DNA of 40,019 nt from a virus: IMG/VR virus record IMGVR_UViG_3300027280_000001, positions 1 through 40,019 of that record. One strand, 5' to 3'. The notes under the pieces are model-generated. The model saw nothing but the letters and a program-made list of their open reading frames with translations, was not told the DNA's origin and did no database searches. Shown in pieces: positions 39,918 through 40,019 of the stretch; position 1 is the stretch's first letter; each line of letters starts with the position of its first letter. The position numbers and the translations under genes are program-made.

Positions 39918-40015
39918 TACTTCTTCATCCTGTATACGATGTTGATTGCAGTGTTTGCACATACTGCTAGTAGTGTTAGTATCTGTAGGAAGATTGCTAT
40001 TATCTCTAGTTCCAC
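39917..40015 (-). CDS. Small membrane peptide spanning the contig join, 32 aa
   Basis: GTG-initiated ORF reading (M)ELEIIAIFLQILTLLAVCAN, then TAINIVYRMKK: one hydrophobic helix (residues 3-27) and a basic end, orientation N-out or N-in unclear. Its Shine-Dalgarno AGGAG lies at 101-105 of the window, five bases before the GTG at 93-95, so the gene is intact only when the contig is closed. A partial copy lies at 1-95. TAGTG and TAATG overlaps join it to its neighbours. Small size and lysis-block position suggest a holin partner or antiholin, as inference. Confidence 0.6.
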   Translation of the reverse strand: MELEIIAIFLQILTLLAVCANTAINIVYRMKK

Positions 40016-40019
40016 TACT
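39921..40019. repeat. Terminal direct repeat, right copy (contig overlap)
   Basis: Exact copy of 1-99. Removing one copy gives 39,920 unique bases and restores continuous genes through the join. Confidence 0.95.

Overview
The window is an essentially complete genome of a T7-like podovirus (Autographiviridae type), about 39.9 kb, with every recognisable protein gene on the minus strand. Bases 1-99 are repeated exactly at 39921-40019, and a chain of overlapping genes runs through that join, so the unique sequence is a 39,920-base circle or concatemer and the contig ends look arbitrary. Gene content (single-subunit RNA polymerase, gp2.5/gp3/gp4/gp5/gp6 replication set, B12-dependent ribonucleotide reductase, ThyX, MazG, gp16-like ejection proteins, decapeptide-repeat tail fibre, small DUF-type genes) resembles marine podoviruses of alphaproteobacteria or picocyanobacteria. 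I cannot name the host. No integrase, repressor, tRNA gene or CRISPR array was seen.

In transcription order (descending coordinates): a gene-free control region of about 0.78 kb (36043-36819) with sigma-70-like promoters; a run of 14 small early genes (36042 to 32875), nearly all joined by TAATG or ATGA overlaps and including two zinc-ribbon proteins and a C5-methyltransferase-like protein; the phage RNA polymerase, split into two overlapping ORFs (32855-32058 and 32061-30418); DNA metabolism (SSB, endonuclease I, primase-helicase, DNA polymerase, GIY-YIG nuclease, 5'-3' exonuclease, gp1.7-like, ThyX, MazG, NrdJ; 30360 to 21097); virion genes (two gp7.3-like proteins, portal, scaffold, capsid with a terminator behind it, tail tube A and B, ejection proteins, fibre and adhesin; 21068 to 1662); lysis and packaging (holin, small zinc and membrane proteins, lysozyme, both terminase subunits; 1289 to 214, then through the join, 40015 to 36820).

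A repeated motif, CTAAAGTTACAWCAT, lies on the minus strand just after the terminase, RNA polymerase, NrdJ and gp16-like stop codons. These are the places where phage-RNAP promoters would be expected. A fifth copy is inverted on the start codon of the RNA polymerase, so a perfect 22-bp inverted repeat brackets the polymerase genes, and a 40-bp bipartite form of the element faces inward from both ends of the early region.

The most unusual feature is the 326-base non-coding gap between scaffold and capsid. On its plus strand it carries, in colinear order, several of the most conserved blocks of 23S rRNA domain IV (ACAGCACT, GACACCTGCCCG, a helix-69-like hairpin, TCCTAAGGTAGCGAA, CTGCACGnATGnCGTAA), shrunk to about 120 bases and closed by a perfect 17-bp inverted repeat. 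Late transcripts through this site would be antisense to 23S rRNA. I know of no description of such an element in a phage.
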